Assembly (NCBI RefSeq): GCF_900604515.1
Contig: NZ_UWOS01000003.1
Span: 186,001-250,000, forward strand
Length of the DNA stretch: 64,000 bases
Reading direction: 5' to 3'
DNA from: Arcanobacterium ihumii
GTDB taxonomy: Bacteria > Actinomycetota > Actinomycetes > Actinomycetales > Actinomycetaceae
Of the stretch, positions 9,241-18,652 are shown in pieces. The translations under genes were made by a program, and so were the position numbers. The stretch's first letter is position 1, and every line of letters starts with the position of its first letter. The notes below the pieces were generated by a model. The model saw only the letters and a list, made by a program, of their open reading frames with translations. It did no database searches and was not told the origin of the DNA.

Positions 9241-10044
9241 TTACCACGCGCCGAGGCTTGATAGCTTTCGATGTACGCCAATTGCTTGGGCACTAGCAGC
9301 AACGTTGTGGACGCGAACTACCCACACTCCCGTTTCGCTCAGTAGCCCGGAAATCGTTGCCGTCGCGATGTCACGTTCGAGTGGAGTCGAATCAGGGACG
9401 ACGGCGGAGAGGAAACGCTTTCTCGACTGCCCAATCAGAATAGGATGACCAAGTTCCAAGAACATGCCAATATCAGCAAGAATTTCCCAGTCTTGTTCGC
9501 CAAGTTTTGCGAATCCGAGGCCAGGATCGAGGATTATACGATCACTCGAAATACCTGCTTCAATGGCTGCGTCCCTGCTTTCCACCAGTTCATCGACCAC
9601 AACTACAGCTACAGGACCTTCATAAACTGCAAGGCTATTCATGGTTTGGCTATTTCCACGCGCGTGTTGAAGGATGTACGAGCAATCCAGATCAGCCACG
9701 GTTGCAAACATATTTTTATCACCTGCGCCACCCGTCACATCGTTAACGATATGTGCTCCGGCAGCAACGGCTTTGGCAGCGGTTTGGGCATGATAGGTAT
9801 CAACCGAAACCGTTGTTTCTTGGGAAAGAACCTCCACAACTTTACAGATACGCTCCCATTCAGTTTCCCAGGTTAAGTGTTCAGCACCTGGGCGAGTTGA
9901 TTCTCCACCAATATCAAGAATGGTAGCGCCTTGGGTGATAAGTTCTCGCCCGTGTGCAATTGCCGCGTCGACTGAATCCCACTTGCCGCCGTCGGAAAAT
10001 GAATCGGGTGTCACATTCACAATTCCCATAATTTCCACGGGCAC
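9241..10044 (-). CDS. folP: Dihydropteroate synthase
   Basis: Condenses 6-hydroxymethyl-dihydropterin diphosphate with p-aminobenzoate to dihydropteroate; the known sulfonamide target. The 267-residue TIM barrel shows MGIVNVTPDSFSDGG at the N-terminus, ILDIGGESTRPGAE, VSVDTYHAQTA, IVNDVTGG, ILDPGLGFAK and the C-terminal VRVHNVAA. All of these are diagnostic. It lies between folE (14 bp) and the folB-folK fusion (60 bp) in the same direction. The loop sequence STRPGA is of wild-type form; I cannot judge resistance from sequence alone. Confidence 0.97.
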   Translation of the reverse strand: MPVEIMGIVNVTPDSFSDGGKWDSVDAAIAHGRELITQGATILDIGGESTRPGAEHLTWETEWERICKVVEVLSQETTVSVDTYHAQTAAKAVAAGAHIVNDVTGGAGDKNMFATVADLDCSYILQHARGNSQTMNSLAVYEGPVAVVVVDELVESRDAAIEAGISSDRIILDPGLGFAKLGEQDWEILADIGMFLELGHPILIGQSRKRFLSAVVPDSTPLERDIATATISGLLSETGVWVVRVHNVAASAQAIGVHRKLSSLGAW

Positions 10045-10058
10045 ATCACTCCTTGACG

Positions 10059-10625
10059 TTATTTTGCCATGATAAGGCTCATTGCTTCTGCACGTGTAGT
10101 ACCATCACGCAAACAGCCACGAACAGCAGAGGTCACCGTTCGCGATCCAGGTTTGCGCACCCCACGCATAGACATACACATGTGTTCTGCTTCAACCACC
10201 ACCATCACACCGCGCGCATGGAGTCGTTCCATCAGTGCGTCTGCAACATTGGTGGTAATTCGCTCTTGAACTTGGGGACGTCGCGAAAACCCTTCAACCA
10301 AGCGAGCTAATTTTGAAAGTCCGGTAACTTTACCATCACTACCTGGGATATAGCCTACGTGAGCTACGCCGTGGAAGGGTAAGAGGTGGTGTTCGCAAAC
10401 CGAATACATCGGAATATCTCGCACCAAAATCAATTCTTGGTGATCGATATCGAAGGTCGTTTCGAGCACATCACTCGGATCGCCTTCTAACCCAGCAAAG
10501 ATCTCTCGATATGCCCGCGCCATTCGGTCCGGCGTATCGCGCAAGCCATCGCGAGTTGGGTCTTCACCCACGGCAACTAGCAGATCGTAAATTGCCTTAC
10601 GAACACCCTCTTCGTTATAAGGCAC
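10059..10625 (-). CDS. folE: GTP cyclohydrolase I
   Basis: Converts GTP to dihydroneopterin triphosphate, the first committed step to folate. The 188-residue product is of normal size for the type I enzyme. The zinc-site signature [20 protein letters not shown] is present, with the third ligand in [29 protein letters not shown] and the C-terminal substrate-binding segment are also typical. The gene starts 1 bp after the ftsH stop, so the two are tightly linked, as in mycobacteria. Zinc-independent FolE2 is excluded by these motifs. Confidence 0.97.
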   Translation of the reverse strand: MPYNEEGVRKAIYDLLVAVGEDPTRDGLRDTPDRMARAYREIFAGLEGDPSDVLETTFDIDHQELILVRDIPMYSVCEHHLLPFHGVAHVGYIPGSDGKVTGLSKLARLVEGFSRRPQVQERITTNVADALMERLHARGVMVVVEAEHMCMSMRGVRKPGSRTVTSAVRGCLRDGTTRAEAMSLIMAK

Positions 10626-10626
10626 G

Positions 10627-12855
10627 TCAGATCTCCTCTACGGAAGCCGACGGAGCGCCATCTTCTATAGGTGGATCGCCGGGTCCTACTTCCAGCCCTG
10701 CCGGATGCGAATGCTTACCGCGCAATTGTTCCTTAGGCAACGGGATCGGAGGCACATCTGAAACTGGACGGCTCGCAGAGGACAACCACTGTTCACGAGC
10801 AGGAGCTTTAGAAATATCCTTGAAGATCTCTTTTAATTCATTTTCCAGAATTGTTTCTTTCTCAAGGAGCCGCTCAGCCAAAGCATCAAGCACGTGACGG
10901 TTCTCGGTAAGGACTTGCCAAGCTTCTTGATTGGCAGTGTCAATGAGCTTCTGAACCTCATCATCAACAACACGAGCGAGATCTTCTGAGTATTCACGTG
11001 AGTTTCCTCCACCCATCCGCGTCATCGGATCGGAATCATCAGAAACAAGACGAACCGCGCCCACTCTGGAAGACATACCGTATTCAGTCACCATCTTTCG
11101 AGCAATGTTCGTGGCTTTTTGAATATCGTTCGCGGCCCCGGTCGATGGATCGTGGAACACAAGTTCTTCAGCAATACGTCCACCCATTGCGTAAACGAGC
11201 TGATCAAGAAGCTCATTTCGGGAGGTGGAGTATTTATCTTCCGTGGGCATCACCATGGTGTATCCAAGTGCTCGTCCGCGCGGTAAGATCGTCACCTTAG
11301 TAACTGGATCCGTATGGTTCAACGCCGCGGCAGCAACCGCGTGTCCACCTTCGTGATAAGCCGTCATCCGTTTTTCTTCAGCATTCATGACTCGCGTTCG
11401 CCGCTGTGGTCCAGCGATAACGCGATCGATTGCTTCGTCGACGTCGTCTTCAGAAATGACTTCGTGCTCACAACGAGCCGCCAACAAAGCCGCTTCATTC
11501 AAGAGATTCGCAAGGTCTGCACCAGAGAAGCCCGGGGTACGTCTAGCAACAGCTTCGAGTTCAACATCATCAGCAAAAGGCTTACCTTCGGCGTGAACTT
11601 CGAGAATACGGCGTCTTCCTGGAAGATCCGGAGCGTCAACGGAAATCTGTCGATCGAATCGACCAGGGCGTAAGAGTGCCGCATCGAGAACATCTGGACG
11701 GTTCGTTGCAGCGATAACGATCACGTTGGTGTCAGCTTCGAAGCCATCCATTTCGACTAAAAGCTGATTCAGGGTTTGCTCACGTTCATCGTTTCCGCCA
11801 CCAATACCTGAGCCACGGTTACGTCCAACAGCATCGATTTCATCGACAAAGATAATTGCCGGAGCGGTTTTCTTCGCCTTATTGAAGAGGTCACGGACAC
11901 GCGAGGCACCAACTCCCACGAACATCTCCACGAATTCTGAGGCAGAAATATGGAAAAACGGCACACCTGCTTCTCCGGCCACTGCCTTGGCTAGGAGTGT
12001 CTTTCCAGTTCCGGGAGGTCCATAAAGCAACACGCCCTTCGGGATCTTGGCGCCCATCTTGTAGAACTTTTCTGGGGTATCGATAAACTCCTTGATTTCA
12101 CGAAGCTCTTCAACGGCTTCGTCAACGCCGGCCACATCGGCAAAGGTGACGTCAGGACGATCGGAATCCAAGCCGTCTTTCTTCACCTTGCCAAACGCCG
12201 TCATACCTGATTGCATCTTAGGCAACAGCCACATGAATGCACCAATGATCAGCAACATCGGAAGCATAAGGGTAAGCATTGAACCCAGGAATGACTGCTG
12301 CGGAACATAGGAGTTGTAGCCGTTTTTAGGCTTTGCATCGTGAACGAGCTTAGCAATCTCTTCAGCTTCAGCGCTGACGTACTGGAACTGCACCTTCTTA
12401 GTCGGACTGAGTTCGTCTCCATCCGTGTCCGTCGGTGTGAAGCTCTTCTTAAGCCACACCTGGACCTGCTGGACACCTTCGGTCATTTGAACAAGTTCAA
12501 CATCTTGCTTCTGAAGAACTTCCTTTCCTTCGGAAGTCTTGATTGATGTAAAACCACCCGGATCCAGATACCAGATCACGGCAATGGTCGCTAAAACAAC
12601 GAAAGCGATGATTGAGAAAATGCGACGCCGCAACGGAATTTTACTATCGCCGTCGCCTTGGGAGCCGGGGCGACGCGGCATCGGTTTATGCGAAGACCTA
12701 CGCGATCCGTGCAAGTTGCGTCCGCGCCGATTGAAATCATCAAGTTGTTTACCGCGCTTAGAGCGACGTCGGTTATTGTTCGAGTCCTCACCGCTCGAAT
12801 CGCTCTCCATCACAGTATTCTCGTGACCCTTACCAGAAAGTGGGTTCAAAGTCAT
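10627..12855 (-). CDS. ftsH: Membrane ATP-dependent zinc metalloprotease FtsH
   Basis: Degrades misfolded and regulatory membrane and soluble proteins. The 742-residue chain starts with an unusually long, basic, Ser/Arg/Asn-rich cytoplasmic region of ~80 residues, then two membrane segments ([19 protein letters not shown] and [19 protein letters not shown]). The AAA module has GPPGTGKT (Walker A), [13 protein letters not shown] (Walker B) and the second region of homology [18 protein letters not shown]. The protease domain has YHEGGHA (HEGGH, zinc ligands) and the third ligand region [11 protein letters not shown]. The C-terminus is Pro-rich. Start and upstream hpt stop abut (TAAATG), indicating translational coupling. 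Confidence 0.97.
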   Translation of the reverse strand: MTLNPLSGKGHENTVMESDSSGEDSNNNRRRSKRGKQLDDFNRRGRNLHGSRRSSHKPMPRRPGSQGDGDSKIPLRRRIFSIIAFVVLATIAVIWYLDPGGFTSIKTSEGKEVLQKQDVELVQMTEGVQQVQVWLKKSFTPTDTDGDELSPTKKVQFQYVSAEAEEIAKLVHDAKPKNGYNSYVPQQSFLGSMLTLMLPMLLIIGAFMWLLPKMQSGMTAFGKVKKDGLDSDRPDVTFADVAGVDEAVEELREIKEFIDTPEKFYKMGAKIPKGVLLYGPPGTGKTLLAKAVAGEAGVPFFHISASEFVEMFVGVGASRVRDLFNKAKKTAPAIIFVDEIDAVGRNRGSGIGGGNDEREQTLNQLLVEMDGFEADTNVIVIAATNRPDVLDAALLRPGRFDRQISVDAPDLPGRRRILEVHAEGKPFADDVELEAVARRTPGFSGADLANLLNEAALLAARCEHEVISEDDVDEAIDRVIAGPQRRTRVMNAEEKRMTAYHEGGHAVAAAALNHTDPVTKVTILPRGRALGYTMVMPTEDKYSTSRNELLDQLVYAMGGRIAEELVFHDPSTGAANDIQKATNIARKMVTEYGMSSRVGAVRLVSDDSDPMTRMGGGNSREYSEDLARVVDDEVQKLIDTANQEAWQVLTENRHVLDALAERLLEKETILENELKEIFKDISKAPAREQWLSSASRPVSDVPPIPLPKEQLRGKHSHPAGLEVGPGDPPIEDGAPSASVEEI

Positions 12856-13410
12856 TTAGCCTCCATAAACATGTGGAGCAAGAGTTCCAACAAATGGCAG
12901 ATGTCGGTATTTCTCCGCGTAATCTAGCCCATACCCCACCACGAATTCATTTGGAATATCAAAACCTACGTAGTCAACACCAACGTGTACCTTCGCCGCA
13001 TCTGGTTTTCGGAACATCGTTGCAATACGGATTGACTTCGTACCGCGCGACTCCAAGTTGGACTTCAGCCAAGACAAAGTCAAACCCGAATCGAGAATGT
13101 CTTCAACGATAAGTACATTACGCCCCTGCAGGTCTTCGTTAAGATCTTTGATGATTCGAACAACGCCAGACGATTTCGTGCCCGCACCATAAGAAGAAAC
13201 TGCCATCCAGTCCATTGCTGCTTGAATATGGATCTTGCGTGAAAGGTCAGCCATAACCATAATGGCTCCCTTCAATACGCCGACCAAAAGGAGATCCTTC
13301 CCTTCATAATCACGGGAAATCTCGTCACCGAGCTCAACAAGGCGCTGGTTAATCTCTTCTTCTGTGAAGAGCACCTTCTCGATATCGTTTCCGGTGTCCT
13401 GAAGTTCCAT
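12856..13410 (-). CDS. hpt: Hypoxanthine phosphoribosyltransferase
   Basis: Salvages hypoxanthine (and usually guanine) with PRPP to IMP/GMP. The 184-residue product has the family landmarks: LLVGVLKGAIMVMADLSR, the PRPP-binding motif NVLIVEDILDSGLTL at ~residues 98-112, KPDAAKVHVGVDYVGFDIPNEFVVGYGLDYAEKYR near the C-terminus. It sits between tilS and ftsH with no spacing on either side, the same tilS-hpt-ftsH order found in many Gram-positives. In Bacillus Hpt and FtsH or TilS are functionally linked to growth control; whether that applies here is not known. Confidence 0.97.
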   Translation of the reverse strand: MELQDTGNDIEKVLFTEEEINQRLVELGDEISRDYEGKDLLLVGVLKGAIMVMADLSRKIHIQAAMDWMAVSSYGAGTKSSGVVRIIKDLNEDLQGRNVLIVEDILDSGLTLSWLKSNLESRGTKSIRIATMFRKPDAAKVHVGVDYVGFDIPNEFVVGYGLDYAEKYRHLPFVGTLAPHVYGG

Positions 13411-14499
13411 TTAATCCTCCGTTTGCGAAGCGACATCTGGAATAAATACGAGCTGATTATTGCTTCGCCACGCCTTCATTCCCGGTAAGTCAATGCCACT
13501 ATTATTATCTCGGCCGACAATCAGCTTATCAAGAGCATCAAGGTGCCAGTAAACGAGATCAGCACCCGATCCTCCACAAGCTGAATAAGCGATCCTCAAA
13601 ACTCGCGTACGCACCGCCCGATGCTCATTTTTCAGGTGCTCACAAGGTAAAACTAATCCCGTATTCGTTTCACGATTGTGAGAATTATCTTGCTTCACCA
13701 GCCGTTCAAAAACTGAAACCGCAATCGAAGTTAAGGCATCGTCGTCGTCACGGAGCATCCGTCCGGTGCGCACCAAAGCACCGACGACGTCGCGCCCAAA
13801 AGCCTGCTCAAGTGCGGGAATTACGTTATGCCTCAGTGCCGAGCGACGAAGCGGGCTGCCGTCCGCTGCTGTCCACGGTCCGTCGAGCGCGTTGGATGGA
13901 TCATCAACAAAGTCGATTCCGAGCTCGCTGCAAACCGTTCGCAATGCATTAGCCTTCATCTGGATGACCGGACGAATAAAAGGAACATCCGTGGTCGTAG
14001 GTAAAAATCCACTTTCTGGCATTCCAGACATCGAACGCGCGCCTGCACCCCTGCTCAAGCCAAGCAACACTGTTTCGGCTTGGTCGTCGGCATTATGTCC
14101 AAGGAGTACAGGAGCAGGAGCATCGGCCCCAATTTCACGTGCAAACGCGGCAATTGCACGGTACCTGGCTTCGCGAGCGTCACCTTCAGGACCGCTACCA
14201 GTGCCAATATCAATTTTCTGCGAATGAGCATCAATACCCATCGCTTTGAGATTTTCTACGACTGCTTGGGCCTCGCAGGAAGATTCTTCTCTGATCCCGT
14301 GATCGATTGTGATCGAATAGACCGGATTACCAAGAGCATTCTTTTTATTCTGAGCCTCGTGAATCACCGATGCGGCCAATGCCATTGAATCGGCTCCACC
14401 AGATACAGCAAGAACCACCGCAGTACCAGTCGGAAGCTGGGATAGTGCACGGCAAACTGCATGGCGTGCTGCGGAAACGAAACGATGAGGTCCGGACAT
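13411..14499 (-). CDS. tilS: tRNA(Ile)-lysidine synthetase
   Basis: Modifies C34 of the CAU-anticodon tRNA-Ile to lysidine so that it reads AUA. The 362-residue product has the PP-loop ATPase motif VLAVSGGADSMALA (residues ~29-42), YSITIDHGIREES, LLGHNADDQAETVLLGLSRGAG and the FIRPVIQ and DPSN segments typical of TilS. The C-terminal part is short, as in other actinobacterial forms that lack the full second C-terminal domain. Its stop abuts the start of hpt, and dacB ends 9 bp upstream. Confidence 0.95.
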   Translation of the reverse strand: MSGPHRFVSAARHAVCRALSQLPTGTAVVLAVSGGADSMALAASVIHEAQNKKNALGNPVYSITIDHGIREESSCEAQAVVENLKAMGIDAHSQKIDIGTGSGPEGDAREARYRAIAAFAREIGADAPAPVLLGHNADDQAETVLLGLSRGAGARSMSGMPESGFLPTTTDVPFIRPVIQMKANALRTVCSELGIDFVDDPSNALDGPWTAADGSPLRRSALRHNVIPALEQAFGRDVVGALVRTGRMLRDDDDALTSIAVSVFERLVKQDNSHNRETNTGLVLPCEHLKNEHRAVRTRVLRIAYSACGGSGADLVYWHLDALDKLIVGRDNNSGIDLPGMKAWRSNNQLVFIPDVASQTED

Positions 14500-14508
14500 T
14501 GCGACGAT

Positions 14509-15885
14509 CTACTTTCCAAGCTCAGCGATTGCATCATCAATCGCCGGTTTTGCATAGACGCCAGGTACTCGCACTGCGTTGTCAACGATCACGGCGAAGC
14601 TTACTGGTCGACCGCCCGACGTATAGGTATATCCAGCTAATGAAGAAACCGTGCTAAGCGAACCGGTCTTGGCTCGGACTTTGCCGAGGACCGTTGTAGC
14701 ACCAAAGCGATCGTGTAACGTGCCATCCAATCCGGCAACAGGTAGACCCGGTCCGATTCCATGAAGTACACAATCCGTGCAGGTCCAGGCATGGTTAAGG
14801 ATATTAACCAAAACTCGAGGGGGAATTCGATTTTGCTCTGATAGCCCACTCGAGTCCATCAGTGTGACACCTGCGATTGAAATACCTTGTTTCTCAAGAC
14901 TCTTACGAACGGCCCGTGCGGCCCCCTCAAAGTTTGGGCTTTCGCCAGATTTAATCGCGACTAGGTGACCTAAAGTTTCTGCCAGTGAATTGTCTGATTC
15001 AAGCAACATCCGCGAAACGATGTCTCGCACCGGAGCCGACTGAACTGACGCTACATCTTCGGCACCGTCGTCGGTTTTGTGGTTAGTTACGCTTTTGACG
15101 GAAATTCCGTGAGAGTTGAGAGCCTGCGCGAATGCCTGACCTATGTTTCCAACGGGATTGAGAGTAACTTTATTATTTGCGTCAAGATTTCGATTTACGG
15201 CGAGCGGTACTACTTCCATCACGTAGCGACGCAAGGATTGATCCCAAGACGAATGGTAGGTTGGTCCACTGAACAAACTGGTATCCAGCACTAGGGAGAC
15301 CGCAGAAATATTCTTAGCTTGGAGAACTTTCGCCGTTTTTTTAGCTAAATCATCTAGTCCCGCATACCCAACCTCGGAATTTGGGTTTCCCACGCCTGCA
15401 CCGAGCATAATGTCTCCTCCACCAACTAAGAAGAGCTGGTCACCCTTAACTTTGGTGGTTGTTGGGAGTGTGGTTTCGGGGCCAAGTTCAGTGAGCGCTG
15501 CTGCCGCAGTAAGCAGCTTCGTAGTAGATGCCGGAGTACTGGCACGATCGCCGTAGTAATCTCCCAAGATTTTCCCACTGGCAGGATCTGCCACGATAGC
15601 CGATACGTTACCTCCGATGCGCGGATCAGATTGAAGTTTGGCGAAGATTTCAGTGATGCGCGCCTGATCAGGAAGATCCCCGCTTTGCTTCGCCTCGGGA
15701 GCATCAATTGGCTTTTGTTCTACGGCGGCAACCTTCGGGAAGGGAGCCGCTTCATCAGCGAGTGGTTTGTTTGTGAACACTCCCGGCACTAGATCCCACG
15801 CATCTGCAAACGCATAGAGGCATAGACATGCAACAAGGCCAGAAATCACAATACGTTTTTTACTCACATGCAAATTTTCCCACAA
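14509..15885 (-). CDS. dacB: D-Ala-D-Ala carboxypeptidase/endopeptidase (PBP4-type)
   Basis: Low-molecular-weight class C penicillin-binding protein that trims peptidoglycan stem peptides. At 458 residues it starts with a short cytoplasmic end and a hydrophobic signal or anchor (IVISGLVACLCLYAFADAW). The three active-site motifs are present: SxxK in PASTTKLLTAAAAL (~residue 118), SxN in LLESDNSLAETLG (~residue 298), and KTG in VRAKTGSLSTVSSLAG (~residue 405). It heads the leftward tilS-hpt-ftsH run and is divergent from ppa, the same arrangement as Rv3627c/Rv3628 in M. tuberculosis. Confidence 0.94.
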   Translation of the reverse strand: MWENLHVSKKRIVISGLVACLCLYAFADAWDLVPGVFTNKPLADEAAPFPKVAAVEQKPIDAPEAKQSGDLPDQARITEIFAKLQSDPRIGGNVSAIVADPASGKILGDYYGDRASTPASTTKLLTAAAALTELGPETTLPTTTKVKGDQLFLVGGGDIMLGAGVGNPNSEVGYAGLDDLAKKTAKVLQAKNISAVSLVLDTSLFSGPTYHSSWDQSLRRYVMEVVPLAVNRNLDANNKVTLNPVGNIGQAFAQALNSHGISVKSVTNHKTDDGAEDVASVQSAPVRDIVSRMLLESDNSLAETLGHLVAIKSGESPNFEGAARAVRKSLEKQGISIAGVTLMDSSGLSEQNRIPPRVLVNILNHAWTCTDCVLHGIGPGLPVAGLDGTLHDRFGATTVLGKVRAKTGSLSTVSSLAGYTYTSGGRPVSFAVIVDNAVRVPGVYAKPAIDDAIAELGK

Positions 15886-16032
15886 ATCGAAGTCAAATCA
15901 GTTCTTACGTGCACATATAACGTGGCTAATTAACCACAATTCATCCCTCTAGCACAGTAAACTTGGAGAAAATCAAAGTGCTAAATGGGTAACATCGCAC
16001 CTCGCGAGCGCGTATTTGAGAAGAATCGCAGT

Positions 16033-16068
16033 TAGAATCGTTGCAGCACTATTTGGCGTCGAAGGAGA
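16033..16068 (+). promoter_or_regulatory. Probable ppa -10 element and ribosome-binding site
   Basis: TAGAAT at 16033-16038 is a good -10 match about 36 bp before the ppa ATG, and GAAGGAGA at 16061-16068 is a strong ribosome-binding site that fixes the ATG at 16074 over an in-frame one at 16041. No convincing -35 is seen. Confidence 0.4.
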
Positions 16069-16073
16069 GACTC

Positions 16074-16574
16074 ATGGAATTCGATGTAACCATCGAGATC
16101 CCCAAGGGCAATCGAAATAAGTACGAGCTAGACCACAAAACTGGTCGCATTCGCTTGGATCGCATGTTGTTCACATCAACACGTTACCCAGACGACTACG
16201 GCTTCATTGACGGAACTCTAGGTGAAGACGGCGATCCACTGGACGCACTCGTCATCTTGGAAGAAGCAACTTTCCCAGGTTGTGTTATCCGGTGCCGTGC
16301 ACTAGGCATGTTCCGTATGTCTGACGAAGCCGGTGGCGACGATAAAGTCTTGTGTGTGCCTGCGGGCGATCAGCGCGCTTCATGGCGTACCGAAATTGAA
16401 GACGTATCTGAGTTCCATCGTTTGGAAATTCAGCACTTCTTCGAGGTCTACAAGGATCTTGAACCAGGAAAGTCGGTTGACGGTGCACACTGGGTTGGGC
16501 GCGAAGAAGCAGAAGCTGAAATCGAACGTTCATTCAAGCGAGCAGAAGAAACTGGCTACTACGATCAGCACTGA
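16074..16574 (+). CDS. ppa: Inorganic pyrophosphatase (family I)
   Basis: Hydrolyses pyrophosphate released by biosynthetic reactions. The 166-residue product is a soluble family I enzyme with [13 protein letters not shown] at the N-terminus, the catalytic [10 protein letters not shown] motif (Asp ligands for Mg2+, ~residues 51-60), [22 protein letters not shown] and the C-terminal [11 protein letters not shown]. The ATG at 16074 is chosen over the upstream in-frame ATG because it has the GAAGGAGA site and gives the normal N-terminus [10 protein letters not shown]. It is followed by a 30-bp perfect palindrome that ends the transcript. Confidence 0.97.
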   Translation: MEFDVTIEIPKGNRNKYELDHKTGRIRLDRMLFTSTRYPDDYGFIDGTLGEDGDPLDALVILEEATFPGCVIRCRALGMFRMSDEAGGDDKVLCVPAGDQRASWRTEIEDVSEFHRLEIQHFFEVYKDLEPGKSVDGAHWVGREEAEAEIERSFKRAEETGYYDQH

Positions 16575-16588
16575 TTTCTTCTAAAGCT

Positions 16589-16618
16589 ATGGGTGGGGTT
16601 TCATGAAACCCCACCCAT
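16589..16618. terminator. Terminator hairpin after ppa
   Basis: A perfect 30-bp palindrome (15-bp arms, GGGTGGGGTTT and complement) starts 15 bp after the ppa stop and is followed by TTATTTAC. It lies between convergent genes. Confidence 0.8.
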
Positions 16619-16641
16619 TTATTTACCTACGCATGAATAAG

Positions 16642-16705
16642 TTTGTGGTGTGTTTTTGTAAATTACTGGATATATATCCGGAAGTTTACAAAAACACACC
16701 ACAAA
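16642..16705. repeat. Long hairpin with palindromic core between convergent genes
   Basis: Perfect 21-bp arms at 16642-16662 and 16685-16705 (TTTGTGGTGTGTTTTTGTAAA and complement) enclose a 22-nt loop that itself contains a 12-bp palindrome, GGATATATATCC. The loop core is nearly identical to that of the hairpin at 39710-39775. It lies between the ppa terminator and the terminator of the leftward NlpC/P60 gene. Confidence 0.75.
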
Positions 16706-16706
16706 A

Positions 16707-16735
16707 AGGATGAGCACCGAAGCGGTGCTCATCCT
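16707..16735 (-). terminator. Rho-independent terminator of the NlpC/P60 gene
   Basis: Arms of 13 bp at 16707-16719 and 16723-16735 (AGGATGAGCACCG and complement) with a 3-nt loop, just after the leftward gene's stop, followed on the minus strand by TTTTTGT. Confidence 0.85.
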
Positions 16736-16741
16736 CAAAAC

Positions 16742-18325
16742 TTAGCGAACGCGTAGGTAAATAGGATTACCCCAGATCGGAGCTTCCGAAGTACCACGAG
16801 CCGGGTTATGAGCAGCGATGTGCTTGCCGTGACCCGTGTAGATTCCTACGTGTCCTGGCCACCACATAATGTCACCGGGCTGAGCTTGAGACGCAGGAAC
16901 TTGACGTCCACCAAACTGGCTGAAGATCTTAGCTGACGAATGTGGAATCGACACGCCAAAGAAACGGAAGACGAATCCAACGAAGCCTGAGCAATCCCAA
17001 CCTGCTGGTGTTGATCCACCCCATATGTACGGAGTTCCAGAGAACTGACGTGCATAGTTCACCAGAGCCATGCCTGAGGAACCAGCTGGCGGTGGTGGAG
17101 GTGTTGGACGCTGTTGAGCTGCTGCCGCAGCAGCTGCAGCGGCAGCTTCTTCCGCACGCTTCTGCGCCGCAGCCGCAGCAGCACGTTCACGAGCTGCTTG
17201 GTTAGCAGCTTCCTGTTCCGCCTTTTCGGCAGCGGCACGTTCAGCAGCAATACGCTGTGCCTCGGCCCGCTGACGAGCTTCCTTCTCAGCTTGAGCAACC
17301 GCTGCTGCCGCAGCCGCAGCCACATCAGCTTCTTGCTTCTTCTGTGCAGCATACGCAGCCGCATCTTGGGCGGCCTTCTCCTTCAGAGCCTTGATGTCGC
17401 CGGAAGCCTGGGAAGCTTCTTGGGCAGCTTGAGTTGCAGAAGCAGATGCAGATTGTGCTGCTGCCGCCTGTGCCTGCGCGTCGGTCTTAGCCTGAACAAG
17501 TGCGGCGGATGCTTGATCCGCAGACTTCTTTCCAGCCTTGCGATTAGCTTCGGCAATAACTAGGTTCGCTGCCGCCTGTGCCTTAGCAACTCGAGCATTT
17601 TCTAGCTGTTCGAGGCGCTGCCGTTCCAACTCAACGGTAGTACCACGTTGGGACGCCAACTCAACAACAAGTTCACCTCGGCGCGCAGTCGCTTGGGCAA
17701 GCTGATCAGATGCTGCTTTAGCAGCTTGGTCAGCTTTGCTGGCCGCAGTTTCTGCTTCCTTAGCAGCTTCACTCTGATCCTTAGCAATCGAATCAGCCTT
17801 CTTCTGCATCGTGGTAGCAATCTCTTCAAGCGCCTTATAGTGACGGACGTTGTTGTCCGCACTTGCTGCTAGCGAGTCGAACGCCTTGCTTCGCGATGTT
17901 GCAGACTCCATGTCATCTGCACCAAAAAGATAGTGAGCGTTCGTAAGTTGGCCTGCAGAATCTTGGTACATTGCCTGAGCAACGCTACCGAGCGCTTGAC
18001 GGGCTTTGTCTAGATCTGCTTTAGCCCCATTAGCTTTATCTTGAGCAATAACAGCTTGGTCAATTGCCTGAAGTAACGCCGACTCTGCTTCGATTTGGGC
18101 TGCCTTTTGTTGAGCCGCCTTCATTTCGAGCTCGTTGCTCTGAGCCGAGAGCTTTGTAAGCTCTAGCTCAATGCCGGCAATGGACGACGCAGTTTTGTCC
18201 TGCTGCCCGTGCGCTGCTTCAATATCGGAATCATCTACCGGATCGGCGTATGATACCGGTGCCATCGTGGCTGTTAGGCCAACGACGCTAGCCGTTACCA
18301 GCACGCGCTGAATTCCTCGTTTCAC
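16742..18325 (-). CDS. Secreted coiled-coil NlpC/P60 peptidoglycan endopeptidase (RipA-like)
   Basis: A 527-residue exported cell-wall hydrolase. The start is a GTG at 18325 preceded by a near-perfect GGAGGAAACATCG site; it gives a signal peptide (KRGIQRVLVTASVVGLTAT, then a SYADP cleavage region). Residues ~40-380 are a very Ala/Gln/Glu-rich coiled coil, then a short Pro-rich hinge (RPTPPPPPAGSS). The C-terminal ~110 residues are an NlpC/P60 domain with catalytic Cys in GWDCSGFVGFVF, His in GHVGIYTGHG and a following His in KHIAAHNP. This layout matches RipA-type D,L-endopeptidases that split daughter cells; the coiled coil is usually regulatory. The specific substrate is inferred. Confidence 0.92.
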   Translation of the reverse strand: MKRGIQRVLVTASVVGLTATMAPVSYADPVDDSDIEAAHGQQDKTASSIAGIELELTKLSAQSNELEMKAAQQKAAQIEAESALLQAIDQAVIAQDKANGAKADLDKARQALGSVAQAMYQDSAGQLTNAHYLFGADDMESATSRSKAFDSLAASADNNVRHYKALEEIATTMQKKADSIAKDQSEAAKEAETAASKADQAAKAASDQLAQATARRGELVVELASQRGTTVELERQRLEQLENARVAKAQAAANLVIAEANRKAGKKSADQASAALVQAKTDAQAQAAAAQSASASATQAAQEASQASGDIKALKEKAAQDAAAYAAQKKQEADVAAAAAAAVAQAEKEARQRAEAQRIAAERAAAEKAEQEAANQAARERAAAAAAQKRAEEAAAAAAAAAAQQRPTPPPPPAGSSGMALVNYARQFSGTPYIWGGSTPAGWDCSGFVGFVFRFFGVSIPHSSAKIFSQFGGRQVPASQAQPGDIMWWPGHVGIYTGHGKHIAAHNPARGTSEAPIWGNPIYLRVR

Positions 18326-18652
18326 CGATGTTTCCTCCAGGTTCCCTAAAGTTTTTAAATCTTTGACGATTTGCCGTGACTCAGCGTGTCGCCTTGACTT
18401 TACAAATTTTGTCACTCGCACTTCTGAGGGTATACCAAAACGTTCAAAAATGAAACATTAGAAACATATTTCACTAAAACAGCACAAGCCACAGCATTTA
18501 TCAACTGTCACATACTTTACTAAACGATCACAAATAACACCATTCACATTTGTAACATCTCAAGGTCAACGCAGACGGCCTTGGACTCAGCTATGCTCAC
18601 TTTGCCCTCATTGTTACAGGACCATCTTCGATATTTCTGGCAGAATTAAACC

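Noticed and set aside
18326-18652. A c-di-AMP (ydaO) riboswitch before the NlpC/P60 gene, as in other actinobacteria
   Set aside because: The leader is AT-rich and I find none of the conserved ydaO core segments.
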